Of a stretch of 64,000 nucleotides of DNA, positions 35,527 through 44,921 are shown piece after piece. Under the pieces are notes generated by a model. That model did no database searches and had not been told where the DNA came from. It saw nothing but the letters and a program-made list of their open reading frames with translations. The position numbers were made by a program, and so were the translations under genes. The DNA comes from Cytophagaceae bacterium (GTDB taxonomy: Bacteria > Bacteroidota > Bacteroidia > Cytophagales > Spirosomataceae), in the NCBI GenBank assembly GCA_947450365.1, contig CANFVE010000005.1, positions 39,096 to 103,095 of the forward strand, given 5' to 3'. How positions within the stretch are numbered: the stretch's first letter is position 1; each line of letters opens with the position of its first letter.

Positions 35527-36121
35527 ATTCCTGGATGATGTTGGGATCTAATTTGGGTAATTCGGGTACGCGCATGAGGACCTTTAAACCCGTATGATTT
35601 AGGATAAATGTTTCCCCGGATGCATTGGAAGGGCCATTAAAAACAATCCCCGCCATGGGAATGCGGCGCGCTTTTAACAGTTCGTAGGTCAATAAGGTGT
35701 GATTGATACTCCCTAAATAATTTTTACTCACTAAAACCACGGGTAAATTCAGCTTGGCCATGAGATCCAAATTCGTGTCGCTTTCATTTAATGGGACCAT
35801 GATCCCGCCGGCTAATTCGACAATCAGCGGTCGGGGAGTGGCTGGCAACTGAATTTCGTCCAATGTAATCCGTAGACCATCGATCTCCGCCGCGGTATGA
35901 GGGGATAGGGCTTGGGTCAATACAAAACTCGAATCCCAAATTTTCCCGCCCGGCACCTGAGTCATCTGCTCAATAAACAAGGCGTCAGCTTCTTCCGGGT
36001 TTCCGGATTGGACGGGTTTCCAATAATCCGCCTGCAACGCTTGCCTGAAAATAGCTGAAATGAGCGTTTTGCCTATTTCGGTGCCGATGCCCGCGATGAT
36101 GATTTGATTAGGCATGTTCAT
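35504..36121 (-). CDS. bioD: dethiobiotin synthase BioD
   Basis: A 205-residue ATP-dependent ring-closing enzyme making dethiobiotin from DAPA. The P-loop reads IAGIGTEIGKTLISA (usually GTDTxVGKT), and YWKPVQSG and LIVELAGGIMVPLNE are the conserved DAPA- and Mg-binding blocks. It is slightly short for BioD. The first ATG (36121) overlaps the bioF stop by 14 bases; a second ATG two codons later is possible. Confidence 0.92.
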   Translation of the reverse strand: MNMPNQIIIAGIGTEIGKTLISAIFRQALQADYWKPVQSGNPEEADALFIEQMTQVPGGKIWDSSFVLTQALSPHTAAEIDGLRITLDEIQLPATPRPLIVELAGGIMVPLNESDTNLDLMAKLNLPVVLVSKNYLGSINHTLLTYELLKARRIPMAGIVFNGPSNASGETFILNHTGLKVLMRVPELPKLDPNIIQEYAKHIQL

Positions 36122-37250
36122 TGAGGGTTTGAATCAGTGAAAGCATATCATTTTCTTGGCTACCTGCGTTCAGTGTAATTCGGATGCGTTCTTGGCCTTT
36201 GGCGACCGTCGGATAGACAATCGGTTTCACCGCAAAACCTGCCTCTTGCGCCTTTTTGGCCGCAGCACGAAGGGCCTGGTTGCCGGACACAAAAAAGGTT
36301 TGAATGGCCGTTTGGCTTTTTCCCCAGGCCTTTCCCTGGACTTGGCTTTGAAAAAATTGAATGTTCGACTGAAGTTTTTGTCGAAGCGTATCTTGTGTTT
36401 TAATAAATTCCAAGGTGGCCAATAAACTACTGACATGTTGAGGACTTGGCGCCGTGGAATAGATGAATGGCCGGGCGAAATTGATCAAATAATCCTTTAA
36501 AATTGGCGATCCCAAAACCACCGCACCCGCATTTCCCCAGGCTTTTCCGAAGGTAATGACCCGTGCAAAAATCTCCTTTTCTAGTCCTAATGCGACACAG
36601 AATCCGCTGCCTTCAGGTCCATACAATCCACCGCTATGAGCTTCATCCACAATAATTTCGGCATTGAATGTATTTTTTATGGCTACTAAATCGGCCAAAG
36701 GTGCCTTGTCCCCATCCATCGAATAGATGGATTCGACAACGATCCATTTGGGTGTTTCTTTTGGATATTGTTCCAATAATTTCACCAAATCCCCAAGGTC
36801 ATTGTGCTTGAAAATCCGTTTCTCGGCCTTGCATAAACGGAGGCCATCGATCAAACTGGCATGCAATAATTTATCACAAAAAATCACTTGGCCTTCCTGC
36901 GCCAATGCGGCGATCAAACCCACATTGGCATCATATCCCGAAGCGAATAACAATGCCGCCTCCGCCCGGTGCATGTCAGCACAGGCTTGTTCAAATTCGT
37001 CAAAAATAGGGGAGTGTCCTGAAATCAGGCGGGAGCCCGTCGCTCCATGGCCTAAGGATTTTCCTTTTTCGGTCCTGCGCTGCGCTTCTTGTTGGATGGC
37101 AAGTGCAAGGGTTGGATGTTGGCTAAGTCCTAAATAATCATTCGAACAAAAGTCAATCATGCCCCTAAGGTCCTGTAAAAACCGTAAAAGTCCTTCGGAT
37201 TCTCGCGTGTTTAATTGATCAGAAAGGTGATTTAATGCGGAATTTTCCAT
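36108..37250 (-). CDS. bioF: 8-amino-7-oxononanoate synthase BioF
   Basis: A 380-residue PLP enzyme of the alpha-oxoamine synthase family that joins pimeloyl-ACP/CoA and alanine. It shows IDFCSNDYLGLSQHP, GATGSRLISGHSPIFDEFE, ALLFASGYDANVGLI, the aspartate and His of VDEAHSGGLYGPEGSG, and the lysine in VITFGKAWGNAGAVVLG. It heads the bioF-bioD-bioA operon. bioB, bioC and bioH are not in the window, so early pimelate steps and the last step must be encoded elsewhere. Confidence 0.93.
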   Translation of the reverse strand: MENSALNHLSDQLNTRESEGLLRFLQDLRGMIDFCSNDYLGLSQHPTLALAIQQEAQRRTEKGKSLGHGATGSRLISGHSPIFDEFEQACADMHRAEAALLFASGYDANVGLIAALAQEGQVIFCDKLLHASLIDGLRLCKAEKRIFKHNDLGDLVKLLEQYPKETPKWIVVESIYSMDGDKAPLADLVAIKNTFNAEIIVDEAHSGGLYGPEGSGFCVALGLEKEIFARVITFGKAWGNAGAVVLGSPILKDYLINFARPFIYSTAPSPQHVSSLLATLEFIKTQDTLRQKLQSNIQFFQSQVQGKAWGKSQTAIQTFFVSGNQALRAAAKKAQEAGFAVKPIVYPTVAKGQERIRITLNAGSQENDMLSLIQTLNEHA

Positions 37251-37459
37251 GATTTACCCATGCAAATTACAAAATTATGAGGAAAGGCTTGACAATCTAA
37301 TGTAAGTAATGTAGTATTGCGCTGTGTTTCAATGTCGTAAGCACGTCAATTATACATTTCCTTTCCTTTTCATCTTTTGAAAGCTAATCCTGCCTAAGGT
37401 TTTTGCATCATTTTTTCAAAACGTTTATGAGAGTGGAATAACAAAAATTTCCCCATTTT
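37251..37459. other. bioF-rho divergent intergenic region with a long rho leader
   Basis: A 209-base gap between the divergent bioF and rho genes. TTGACA at 37289 and TAGTATTG at 37312 (20-base spacing from TTG) are a possible promoter for rho, close to the Bacteroidota pattern but with a mismatch. That would give a leader of about 130 bases before the rho ATG, which is T-rich and C-rich in places. I see no strong hairpin or protein-coding signal. A long leader is compatible with rho autoregulation, as in other bacteria, but this is inference. Confidence 0.4.
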
Positions 37460-39124
37460 ATGGAAGAAAAACCCATCCGAAGAGTAAAGAAAGTAGAAGA
37501 AGAATTACCATCCACTGACCGTCCTAAGCGTCAACGAATCCAAAAAACATCCAGCAATCCTGCTGAATTGCCTTTGATTCCTTATGAGCCCAAGATTCCT
37601 GTGGAACCGATCATCGAAGCAGCTCCAGCGCCCTCAGAGGCTCCGATAGCCGGATCATCGGAACCAACAGCGGCCACCTCAGAAGCTTCTTCCGAAAATG
37701 CAGGAAACGATCAGCCGACGAACACCCGGTCGAATAACCGCCCCGAACGCCCAGCGAAGAATTTCCGTCCTCGGAAAGACGCAACGCCAGCCGCGGAAGC
37801 GCCTATCGAATACGAGGCCATCGCTCCACCGGAGGATTTTATGGTCGATACTTCGTTTATTACCAACGATAGCAATGTCGTAGATTCGAAAGTTTCTCCG
37901 ACCGACGCACCCGTGGATCCTCAATCCTTACCGAAAGAAGATGCACCCGCGCAAGCACCTCAGCATTTCAAACAACGCTCGAATTATAACCAAATCATCA
38001 AAGAATTAGATGGTTTGATCGATAATGAAGGCGTGCTCGAAATCATGCAAGAAGGTGGTTATGGCTTCATGCGTTCCTCGGATTACAATTATTTAGCTTC
38101 TCCCGATGATATTTATGTATCCCCTTCGCAAATCAAAATGTTTGGTTTGAAAACAGGAGATACCATTTTAGGAAAAATTAGACCTCCGAAAGAGGGTGAA
38201 AAATACTTCGCGTTGTTGAAAATCGATTCGGTCAACGGGAAAACGACCGATGAAATTCGCGACCGTATTAATTTCGAATATTTAACACCTTTGTTCCCCG
38301 AGGAAAAATTAAATTTAGCCTCTGCGCCGGATAATTATTCGACACGGATTTTGGATTTATTCGCCCCGATCGGGAAAGGACAAAGGGGAATGATTGTCGC
38401 CCAGCCGAAAACCGGTAAAACCGTTTTATTAAAGGACATCGCCAATGCCATTTCGCGTAACCATCCAGAGGTGTATTTGATCATTTTATTAATCGATGAA
38501 CGCCCGGAAGAGGTAACGGATATGCAACGTTCGGTGCGCGCGGAGGTGATTTCGTCGACCTTCGATGAACAAGCCGAACGTCACGTGAAAGTGGCCAGCA
38601 TCGTATTGGAAAAAGCAAAACGCATGGTGGAATGTGGTCACGATGTGGTGATTTTATTGGATTCAATTACGCGTTTGGCGCGTGCCTATAATACAGTTGT
38701 CCCTTCGTCTGGTAAGATTTTATCTGGGGGTGTGGATGCGAATGCATTACATAAACCAAAACGTTTCTTCGGAGCGGCGCGGAATGTGGAAAACGGAGGT
38801 TCGTTGACCATCATCGCCACAGCTTTAACGGAGACGGGAAGCAAGATGGATGAGGTGATTTTTGAAGAATTTAAGGGAACTGGTAATATGGAATTGCAAT
38901 TGGATCGGAAATTGTCCAACCGCCGTGTCTACCCAGCCATCGACATCACCGCATCCGGAACACGTCGCGAAGATCTATTGATGGATCCAGCGGTACTCCA
39001 ACGCGTGTGGATTTTGCGCAAGCATATGTCCGACATGAATTCTGTGGAAGCGATGGAGTTTTTACAGCAACAAATGAAGGGTACAAGGACCAACGAGGAA
39101 TTCCTCGTATCCATGAATCGTTAA
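37460..39124 (+). CDS. rho: transcription termination factor Rho
   Basis: A 554-residue Rho helicase. Residues 1 to about 180 form a disordered region rich in Pro, Ala, Glu and Arg ([12 protein letters not shown] and similar), longer than E. coli Rho. The cold-shock-like RNA-binding domain follows ([36 protein letters not shown]). The ATPase has the P-loop [55 protein letters not shown] and [22 protein letters not shown] (Q/R-loop region). The usual N-terminal helix bundle is not evident. The next gene starts 1 base after the stop. Confidence 0.96.
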   Translation: MEEKPIRRVKKVEEELPSTDRPKRQRIQKTSSNPAELPLIPYEPKIPVEPIIEAAPAPSEAPIAGSSEPTAATSEASSENAGNDQPTNTRSNNRPERPAKNFRPRKDATPAAEAPIEYEAIAPPEDFMVDTSFITNDSNVVDSKVSPTDAPVDPQSLPKEDAPAQAPQHFKQRSNYNQIIKELDGLIDNEGVLEIMQEGGYGFMRSSDYNYLASPDDIYVSPSQIKMFGLKTGDTILGKIRPPKEGEKYFALLKIDSVNGKTTDEIRDRINFEYLTPLFPEEKLNLASAPDNYSTRILDLFAPIGKGQRGMIVAQPKTGKTVLLKDIANAISRNHPEVYLIILLIDERPEEVTDMQRSVRAEVISSTFDEQAERHVKVASIVLEKAKRMVECGHDVVILLDSITRLARAYNTVVPSSGKILSGGVDANALHKPKRFFGAARNVENGGSLTIIATALTETGSKMDEVIFEEFKGTGNMELQLDRKLSNRRVYPAIDITASGTRREDLLMDPAVLQRVWILRKHMSDMNSVEAMEFLQQQMKGTRTNEEFLVSMNR

Positions 39125-39125
39125 G

Positions 39126-39917
39126 ATGGATTTGCTCCAACCCGTTTGGTTTATCGGCCATGGTAGTCCCATGAACGCGCTCATGGACAACCCATTTACG
39201 CAGGCCTTGGGCCAAATGGGTCGCCAGGCATTGGAAAAAAATCCACCGAAAGCAGTTTTGGTGGTTTCTGCCCATTGGTTAAGTCGCGGAGGTACCTTCG
39301 TTCAGGCCAGTCCTAAACCCGAAACCATTCATGATTTCGGTGGTTTTCCACCGGCATTGCATGCGTTTCAATATCCCGCGCCGGGAAGTCCGGAAACGGC
39401 GGAATTATTAGCCTCCGGTTCTCAAAAAATTCAAACTACCCTCGATTGGGGCCTAGATCACGGCGCCTGGACAGTTTTATGCCACCTATTTCCGGGGCAT
39501 AATATTCCTTGTTTTGAATTGTCGATCGATTATGGGCAACCCTTGTCCTACCATGTGAGCTTGGCTCAAGAATTACAATTCTTGCGTTCTCGTGGTGTTT
39601 TGATCATCGGAAGTGGCAATATCGTGCATAATTTGCAGGCCAGCGTGGCCAATTTGTCCAGGGGCGAAGAGACCTTTGCCTATGACTGGGCGCAGGAATT
39701 TGATGCTTGGTCGACGGAGAAAATTGCCGATAAAAACTTGTCGGATTTAATCGCATATACTTCAGCTCCTGGCGGTGCGCGCTCGGTGCCTACGCCGGAT
39801 CATTACATTCCGATGTTGTACTCCTTGGCCCTCGCCAGAAAACAGGAGGAAGTGCGCTTTACCTTTGACCAATTGGTCTATGGAGGTATTTCCATGCGCT
39901 GCTTTGAAATCAGCTAA
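39126..39917 (+). CDS. ygiD: LigB-family extradiol dioxygenase, YgiD-like (4,5-DOPA dioxygenase)
   Basis: A 263-residue class III extradiol dioxygenase of the YgiD/DODA group, which opens catechol rings such as L-DOPA. Metal and catalytic residues appear in PVWFIGHGSPMNAL, VVSAHWLSRG, DHGAWTVLCHLFPG and GSGNIVHNLQ. The C-terminal SLALARKQEEVRFTFDQLVYGGISMRCFEI is also family-like. It begins 1 base after the rho stop, probably by cotranscription, and its last 8 bases overlap the end of the convergent rocD. Confidence 0.88.
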   Translation: MDLLQPVWFIGHGSPMNALMDNPFTQALGQMGRQALEKNPPKAVLVVSAHWLSRGGTFVQASPKPETIHDFGGFPPALHAFQYPAPGSPETAELLASGSQKIQTTLDWGLDHGAWTVLCHLFPGHNIPCFELSIDYGQPLSYHVSLAQELQFLRSRGVLIIGSGNIVHNLQASVANLSRGEETFAYDWAQEFDAWSTEKIADKNLSDLIAYTSAPGGARSVPTPDHYIPMLYSLALARKQEEVRFTFDQLVYGGISMRCFEIS

Positions 39918-41130
39918 GCGATAAAAAGACTTTTTCGATAAGTCCACAGGCCTCGTTCATTTGCGTTTGGGTGATGGTCAATGGCGGTGCGAGCCGAATT
40001 TTATTCCCATGGGTTGGCTTCATAAGTAAGCCTTCCTGCATCAGTTTTAGGCAAATTTCGTAGGCCAATGGGCTTTCCTCGTCTGTGTTAATTTCAATGG
40101 CACATAATAAACCTTTGCCACGAACCTCACGTATCAAACTCGTTTTTTCGGCCAAGGATTTTAAAAAGTGCATGAGTTGGGTTCCTCGTGCCGCGGCGTT
40201 TTCGACTAATTGTTCCTCCTCGATAATGGAAAGGGCGGTCATCGACAATACGCAAGCCATCGGATTCCCTCCAAATGTAGATCCATGTTCGCCGGGTTTC
40301 AAGGTTAACATCACCTCATCCGAAGCCAAAACTGCCGAAACGGGCATAAATCCACCCGAAAGGGCTTTGCCGAGCAGAAGAACATCGGGTTGGACACCCT
40401 CGTGCAGGCAGGCTAACCAAGCCCCTGTCCGTCCCAATCCCGTCTGAATTTCATCGGCAATAAACAATACGCGATGCTTGCGACATAATTCGGAAGCTGC
40501 TTTTAGGTAGCCGGCAAAGGGCACACGAACGCCGGCCTCACCCTGAATGGGTTCCACCATGAAGGCGGCGACGTTTGGATTTGCCAAGGCAATTTCCAAA
40601 GCCTCCAAATCTTCATATGGGATTTTCGTGAAACCGGGCGTAAAAGGTCCGAAATTATGGAAACTACTGGGGTCGGTCGAGGAAGAAACGGCTGCAATCG
40701 TTCGCCCCCAAAAATTCCCTTCGGCTACGATGATGTTGGCTTGATTGGCCGGAACGCCTTTGACCTCATAGGCCCATTTTCGGGCCAATTTAATGGCAGA
40801 TTCTCCGGCTTCTACGCCCGTATTCATGAATAGGACTTTGTCATAGCCGAATCGTTGGGCTAAGGCTTGTTCGGCGAGACCTAACTGGGTCGTATGAAAA
40901 GCCCGCGAACTGAGCGTGAGTTTTTTTGATTGTTCGAGCATCGCCTCGATGAGTCGGGGATGACAATGCCCCTGATTCACGGCCGAATAGGCCGATAAAA
41001 AATCCATGTAGCGCTTGCCTTCCACATCCCACACGTAAATGCCTTCGCCTTTGTCCAATACCACCGGCATCGGGTGATAATTATGGGCGCCAAAATCTGA
41101 TTCGAGGGCAATGTAATCGGCTGCGTTCAT
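39910..41130 (-). CDS. rocD: ornithine--oxo-acid aminotransferase
   Basis: A 406-residue class III PLP aminotransferase converting ornithine to glutamate semialdehyde. The track start (41145) is a TTG; the ATG at 41130 (MNAADYIALESDFGAHNYHP) is preferred and gives the usual RocD start, with the H-N-Y-H-P-M/L-P block. The PLP site has MNTGVEAGESAIKLARKWAY, FIADEIQTGLGRTG and the lysine in LLGKALSGGFMPVSAVLA. It is convergent with and overlaps ygiD. A terminator hairpin separates it from the upstream fadA. Confidence 0.93.
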   Translation of the reverse strand: MNAADYIALESDFGAHNYHPMPVVLDKGEGIYVWDVEGKRYMDFLSAYSAVNQGHCHPRLIEAMLEQSKKLTLSSRAFHTTQLGLAEQALAQRFGYDKVLFMNTGVEAGESAIKLARKWAYEVKGVPANQANIIVAEGNFWGRTIAAVSSSTDPSSFHNFGPFTPGFTKIPYEDLEALEIALANPNVAAFMVEPIQGEAGVRVPFAGYLKAASELCRKHRVLFIADEIQTGLGRTGAWLACLHEGVQPDVLLLGKALSGGFMPVSAVLASDEVMLTLKPGEHGSTFGGNPMACVLSMTALSIIEEEQLVENAAARGTQLMHFLKSLAEKTSLIREVRGKGLLCAIEINTDEESPLAYEICLKLMQEGLLMKPTHGNKIRLAPPLTITQTQMNEACGLIEKVFLSLS

Positions 41131-41134
41131 AGCT

Positions 41135-41170
41135 AAAAAAAGCAAAGACGCCTGTGAGTGCGCCTTTGCT
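41135..41170 (-). terminator. rho-independent terminator of the fadN-fadA operon
   Basis: On the minus strand the sequence forms an 11-bp stem (AGCAAAGGCGC / GCGTCTTTGCT, one mismatch) followed by a seven-T run. It lies 22 bases after the fadA stop codon and just before the rocD start, separating the two transcription units. Confidence 0.82.
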
Positions 41171-41191
41171 TGTCAGTGTAAAAAATGAAAA

Positions 41192-42367
41192 TTACAGAAT
41201 CTCGTAGATACCTGCCACGCCTTGGCCGCCACCTACGCAGGCGGTAACCATGCCGTATTTTTTGTTGCGCCGACGAAGTTCATGGAACAATTGGATCGAC
41301 AATTTCGCCCCTGAACAGCCCAGCGGATGTCCTAAGGCAATCGCCCCCCCGTTCACATTGACCTTTTCTTGGTCGATCCCTAAGGTCTTAATGACGGCCA
41401 AAGATTGTGCCGCAAAAGCCTCATTTAATTCAATCAAATCGATGTCTTCCAAGGTCAATCCCGCTTTTTTCAGCGCGATTGGAATCGCTTCTACCGGACC
41501 AATGCCCATAAGACTCGGTTCCACGCCCGCGGCGGCGTAACTAAGCATTTTGGCAATCGGTTTTAGCTTGTATTGTTCGACAAATTTCTCTGAAACCACT
41601 AACACGAAAGCGGCACCATCTGAAGTTTGAGAGGCATTTCCTGCCGTCACCGAACCGCCCATGGCAAAAACCGGCTTTAATTTTCCTAAGGCCTCCAAGG
41701 TCGTATCCGCCCTTGGACCTTCGTCTTGGGAAACCACCCATTCACGCGTTTTTTTCGTTCCTGATTTGGCATCGAAATAATTCTCAGATACCTTGATGGG
41801 AACGATTTGGTCTGTAAATAAACCTGCTTTTTGTGCGGCGAGGGCTTTTTGGTGCGAGGCAAACGAAAACGCATCTTGTTCCTCGCGGGTCACTTGGTAT
41901 TTTTTACTGACTTCCTCCGCCGTAAGTCCCATTCCGATGTAGTAATCAGGATGTTCGCTCGCAATGCCATAATTCAAAACCGTTTTATGGCCCATCATTG
42001 GCAACATGGTCATGGATTCAGTCCCTCCCGCTATTACGCAATCCGCCATGCCAGAGGCCACTTTGGCCGAAGCCAGGGCAATCGCCTCCAAACCGGAACC
42101 GCAATATCGGTTGATGATAAAACCCGGAACGCTTTTGGGTAAAGACAATAATGAAATATAGCGCGCCATCTGCATGCCTTGTTCCGCTTCCGGAATGGCA
42201 TTGCCTACGATTAGATCGTCGACCAAGGCCGGATCCACCGAAGGAACCTGCGCCATTAAATGTTTAATCACTTCCGCCGCCAAATCATCCGGCCGCATGG
42301 TGCGAAATCCTCCCCGATTGGCCTTAGCCACCGCCGTACGATATCCCGCTATTATGTATGCATTCAT
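41192..42367 (-). CDS. fadA: acetyl-CoA acyltransferase (3-ketoacyl-CoA thiolase)
   Basis: A 391-residue thiolase that cleaves 3-ketoacyl-CoA in fatty-acid beta-oxidation. The nucleophile Cys lies in INRYCGSGLEAIALA, the catalytic His in VNGGAIALGHPLGCSGAK, and the second Cys in MVTACVGGGQGVAGIYE. The length is usual. It starts 12 bases after the fadN stop, forming the fadN-fadA (beta-oxidation multienzyme) operon. Confidence 0.95.
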   Translation of the reverse strand: MNAYIIAGYRTAVAKANRGGFRTMRPDDLAAEVIKHLMAQVPSVDPALVDDLIVGNAIPEAEQGMQMARYISLLSLPKSVPGFIINRYCGSGLEAIALASAKVASGMADCVIAGGTESMTMLPMMGHKTVLNYGIASEHPDYYIGMGLTAEEVSKKYQVTREEQDAFSFASHQKALAAQKAGLFTDQIVPIKVSENYFDAKSGTKKTREWVVSQDEGPRADTTLEALGKLKPVFAMGGSVTAGNASQTSDGAAFVLVVSEKFVEQYKLKPIAKMLSYAAAGVEPSLMGIGPVEAIPIALKKAGLTLEDIDLIELNEAFAAQSLAVIKTLGIDQEKVNVNGGAIALGHPLGCSGAKLSIQLFHELRRRNKKYGMVTACVGGGQGVAGIYEIL

Positions 42368-42379
42368 ATTCGTAATTGA

Positions 42380-44785
42380 TTAATTTCTTAAAGGTTTTCC
42401 GCCACTCAATAGGCTTCCGATTCGATCCATGGTTTTTTGTTCGCCCGTCAGCGATAAAAATGCTTCCCGCTCAAGATCCAATAAATATTGTTCCGTCACC
42501 ATTTGGGGTGCATCTAAATCTCCCCCGCAAATCGCAAAGGCTAATTTATTCGCAATCAAGGCGTCGTGTTCCGAAATATAACGGCCCATCAACATCCCCT
42601 GGATTCCCGCTTTAAACAAAGCCAATCCTTGCTTGCCTTCGACCCAGACATCACTTCGGCGATTTTTTTGAACGTATCCCGCCTCAGCTAATAAGATGGC
42701 TTCTTTTTTAGCCTCGCTAATGACTTGGCTTCTATTTAATACGATGCGATCCTGCGTCCGCAAATAATTCATTTCCAATGCCTCATGTGCCGATGTACTT
42801 ACTTTGGCAGTGGCGATGTTCATAAAGGCTTGTTGGAGTCGATTCAATTCCACATCCCCTGATCTCCGCGCATCTCCCATTCGCAAGGCCATTTCCTTCG
42901 TACCCCCACCGGCTGGAATAAGGCCGACGCCCACTTCCACCAATCCCATGTACAATTCGGAATGAGCCACGATTTTGTCGGCATGTAGGTTAATTTCGCA
43001 ACCACCCCCCAGCGCCAAGGTATGCGGCGCCACCACGACCGGAATGCTCGAATAACGCACCCGCATCATGGATTCTTGGAAGGTGGCAATCATGTGGTTT
43101 ACATCATCGAATTTCTTCTCGATACCAAACATGTACAACATGCCCAAATTCGCACCCGCCGAAAAAGCTTCGTTGGATTCATTTCCAATCACCAAGCCAC
43201 GGAAATCTTTTTCCGCCGTTTCGATAGCATAGGCAAGTCCTTCGAGCACTCCTTGGCCCATCGTGTTCATTTTGGAATGGAATTCCAAGCCCACAATGCC
43301 TTCGCCCAAATCGATGAGGTGTGCATCGTCGTTTTTGAAAACGGTGTTGGTTGGTTTTAAAATGGATAGGCTGATTTGTTTTTCTTGGCCCGGAATGACT
43401 TGGTAGCTTTTGGTTGCCAAATCATAATAGAGGCGCTTGCCTCCTTCGATTTTGTAGAAAGTAGCATGACCGAGGGCTAGCATTTCCGTGACCCAAGGGG
43501 CCGGAGTCAAGCCTAATTCAGCCATCATCGCAATCGCCTTTTCGACACCAATCGCGTCCCAGGTTTCGAATACGCCCATTTCCCAACCAAATCCTGCGCA
43601 GATCGCTTGGTCAATTTTCACCAAATCATCTGCGATTTCAGGCACGCGATTCGATGCGTAGCGGAAACCATCCAGGATAGTTTTGCGGTAAAATTCGCCG
43701 GCCAAATCCTGGCCTGCTAATAAAAGAGCGAAGCGATCAGCTAATTGGTCTACAGCTTTCGAGCGTTCCAGCGTTTCAAAGGAAACACGTTGGGCCGCTC
43801 GGTATTCAAAGGTTTGTAAATCCAAACTCAAGATGACCGTTTTGCCCTTCTCGTCTTTGGTCTTTTTATAAAATCCTTGGCCGGTTTTATCGCCGAGCCA
43901 TTTGTTTTCGATTAATTTTTGCATCATCGAAGGCAAAGCGAAAATCGACTTGCTTTCGTCATGCGTTAAGGCAGCATGTAGGTTATTGGCCACATGAACG
44001 GTCGTATCTAATCCCACGACATCAGAAAGTCGGAAAGTGCCGGATTTCGGTCGGCCTACGACTTTAGAGGTCAATTTATCCACTTGCTCCACCGTAAGGC
44101 CTAATTCCTCGACCACTTTCATCGTTTGCATCATGGAATAAACGCCGATGCGGTTGGCGATAAAAGCTGGGGTATCTTTGCAAAGAACCGTGGTTTTGCC
44201 TAATTGGGTTTCGCCATAGGCGAGTAAAAAATCGATCACTGACGGATCCGTTTTCGGCGTCGGGATGATTTCTAATAAGCGCAAATAGCGCGGTGGGTTA
44301 AAGAAGTGTGTGCCACAAAAATGGGCTTGAAAATCGGCTGAACGGCCTTCCGCCATGAGATGAATCGGAATGCCGGAGGTATTCGAGGTAATTAAGGTGC
44401 CAGGTTGGCGAAATTGCTCCACGCGCTCGTAGATCGATTTTTTGATCGCTAAATTCTCGACGACCACTTCCATGATCCAGTCCGCATCGCTGATGCCGGA
44501 GAGATTGTCTTCAAAATTCCCAACTTGGATATTCGCCGCAAATCCGGCTTGATATAAGGAAGCGGGTTTGGATTTGAGGGTTTGCTGGAACGCCGCATTC
44601 ACAATCCGATTGCGAACCGCCGGACTTTCTAGGGTCAGGCCTTTGGCAGCTTCCTCCGCGCTTAATTCCTTGGGCGCGATGTCGAGCAAGAGCACTTGCA
44701 CCCCGATGTTTGCGAAATGACAGGCTATTCGTGAGCCCATAATTCCTGAGCCTAAAATGGCTACTTTTTTAATGGAACGATTCAT
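42380..44785 (-). CDS. fadN: 3-hydroxyacyl-CoA dehydrogenase / enoyl-CoA hydratase fusion (FadN-type)
   Basis: An 801-residue bifunctional enzyme of the beta-oxidation cycle. The order is dehydrogenase first, as in Bacillus FadN and unlike E. coli FadB. The NAD fold is KKVAILGSGIMGSRIACHF, with HFFNPPRYLRLLEIIPT, ITSNTSGIP and the C-terminal dehydrogenase helical part (about 190-440). The hydratase/isomerase part starts near 485 (VGLEFHSKMNTMGQGVLEGL), with AFSAGANLGMLYMFG and the second active-site region LGGGCEINLHADKIVAHSELYMGLVEVGVGLIPAGGGT. It heads the operon with fadA. Confidence 0.93.
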   Translation of the reverse strand: MNRSIKKVAILGSGIMGSRIACHFANIGVQVLLLDIAPKELSAEEAAKGLTLESPAVRNRIVNAAFQQTLKSKPASLYQAGFAANIQVGNFEDNLSGISDADWIMEVVVENLAIKKSIYERVEQFRQPGTLITSNTSGIPIHLMAEGRSADFQAHFCGTHFFNPPRYLRLLEIIPTPKTDPSVIDFLLAYGETQLGKTTVLCKDTPAFIANRIGVYSMMQTMKVVEELGLTVEQVDKLTSKVVGRPKSGTFRLSDVVGLDTTVHVANNLHAALTHDESKSIFALPSMMQKLIENKWLGDKTGQGFYKKTKDEKGKTVILSLDLQTFEYRAAQRVSFETLERSKAVDQLADRFALLLAGQDLAGEFYRKTILDGFRYASNRVPEIADDLVKIDQAICAGFGWEMGVFETWDAIGVEKAIAMMAELGLTPAPWVTEMLALGHATFYKIEGGKRLYYDLATKSYQVIPGQEKQISLSILKPTNTVFKNDDAHLIDLGEGIVGLEFHSKMNTMGQGVLEGLAYAIETAEKDFRGLVIGNESNEAFSAGANLGMLYMFGIEKKFDDVNHMIATFQESMMRVRYSSIPVVVAPHTLALGGGCEINLHADKIVAHSELYMGLVEVGVGLIPAGGGTKEMALRMGDARRSGDVELNRLQQAFMNIATAKVSTSAHEALEMNYLRTQDRIVLNRSQVISEAKKEAILLAEAGYVQKNRRSDVWVEGKQGLALFKAGIQGMLMGRYISEHDALIANKLAFAICGGDLDAPQMVTEQYLLDLEREAFLSLTGEQKTMDRIGSLLSGGKPLRN

Positions 44786-44808
44786 GCGTAAGCTTTTTGT
44801 GTAGGGCG

Positions 44809-44862
44809 TAAATATACGGATTATTTAAAATGTTATGCAAGCATACCAAATTAAATTTTGGT
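44809..44862 (-). promoter_or_regulatory. fadN promoter with two adjacent palindromes
   Basis: On the minus strand TTG (44838-44840) and TATATTTA (44809-44816) are 21 bases apart, fitting a Bacteroidota promoter. ATGCAAGCAT (44835-44844) is a palindrome overlapping the -33 site, and ACCAAATT-AA-ATTTTGGT (44845-44862) is an 8+8 inverted repeat with one mismatch directly upstream. Their position suggests an operator for a fatty-acid-responsive regulator, which is inferred only from placement. Confidence 0.5.
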
Positions 44863-44921
44863 GATAAAAATCAATTTTTTTTGGGTCAAAATGCTGGGGG
44901 CGTGCGCGTCAATTAGGCTTT

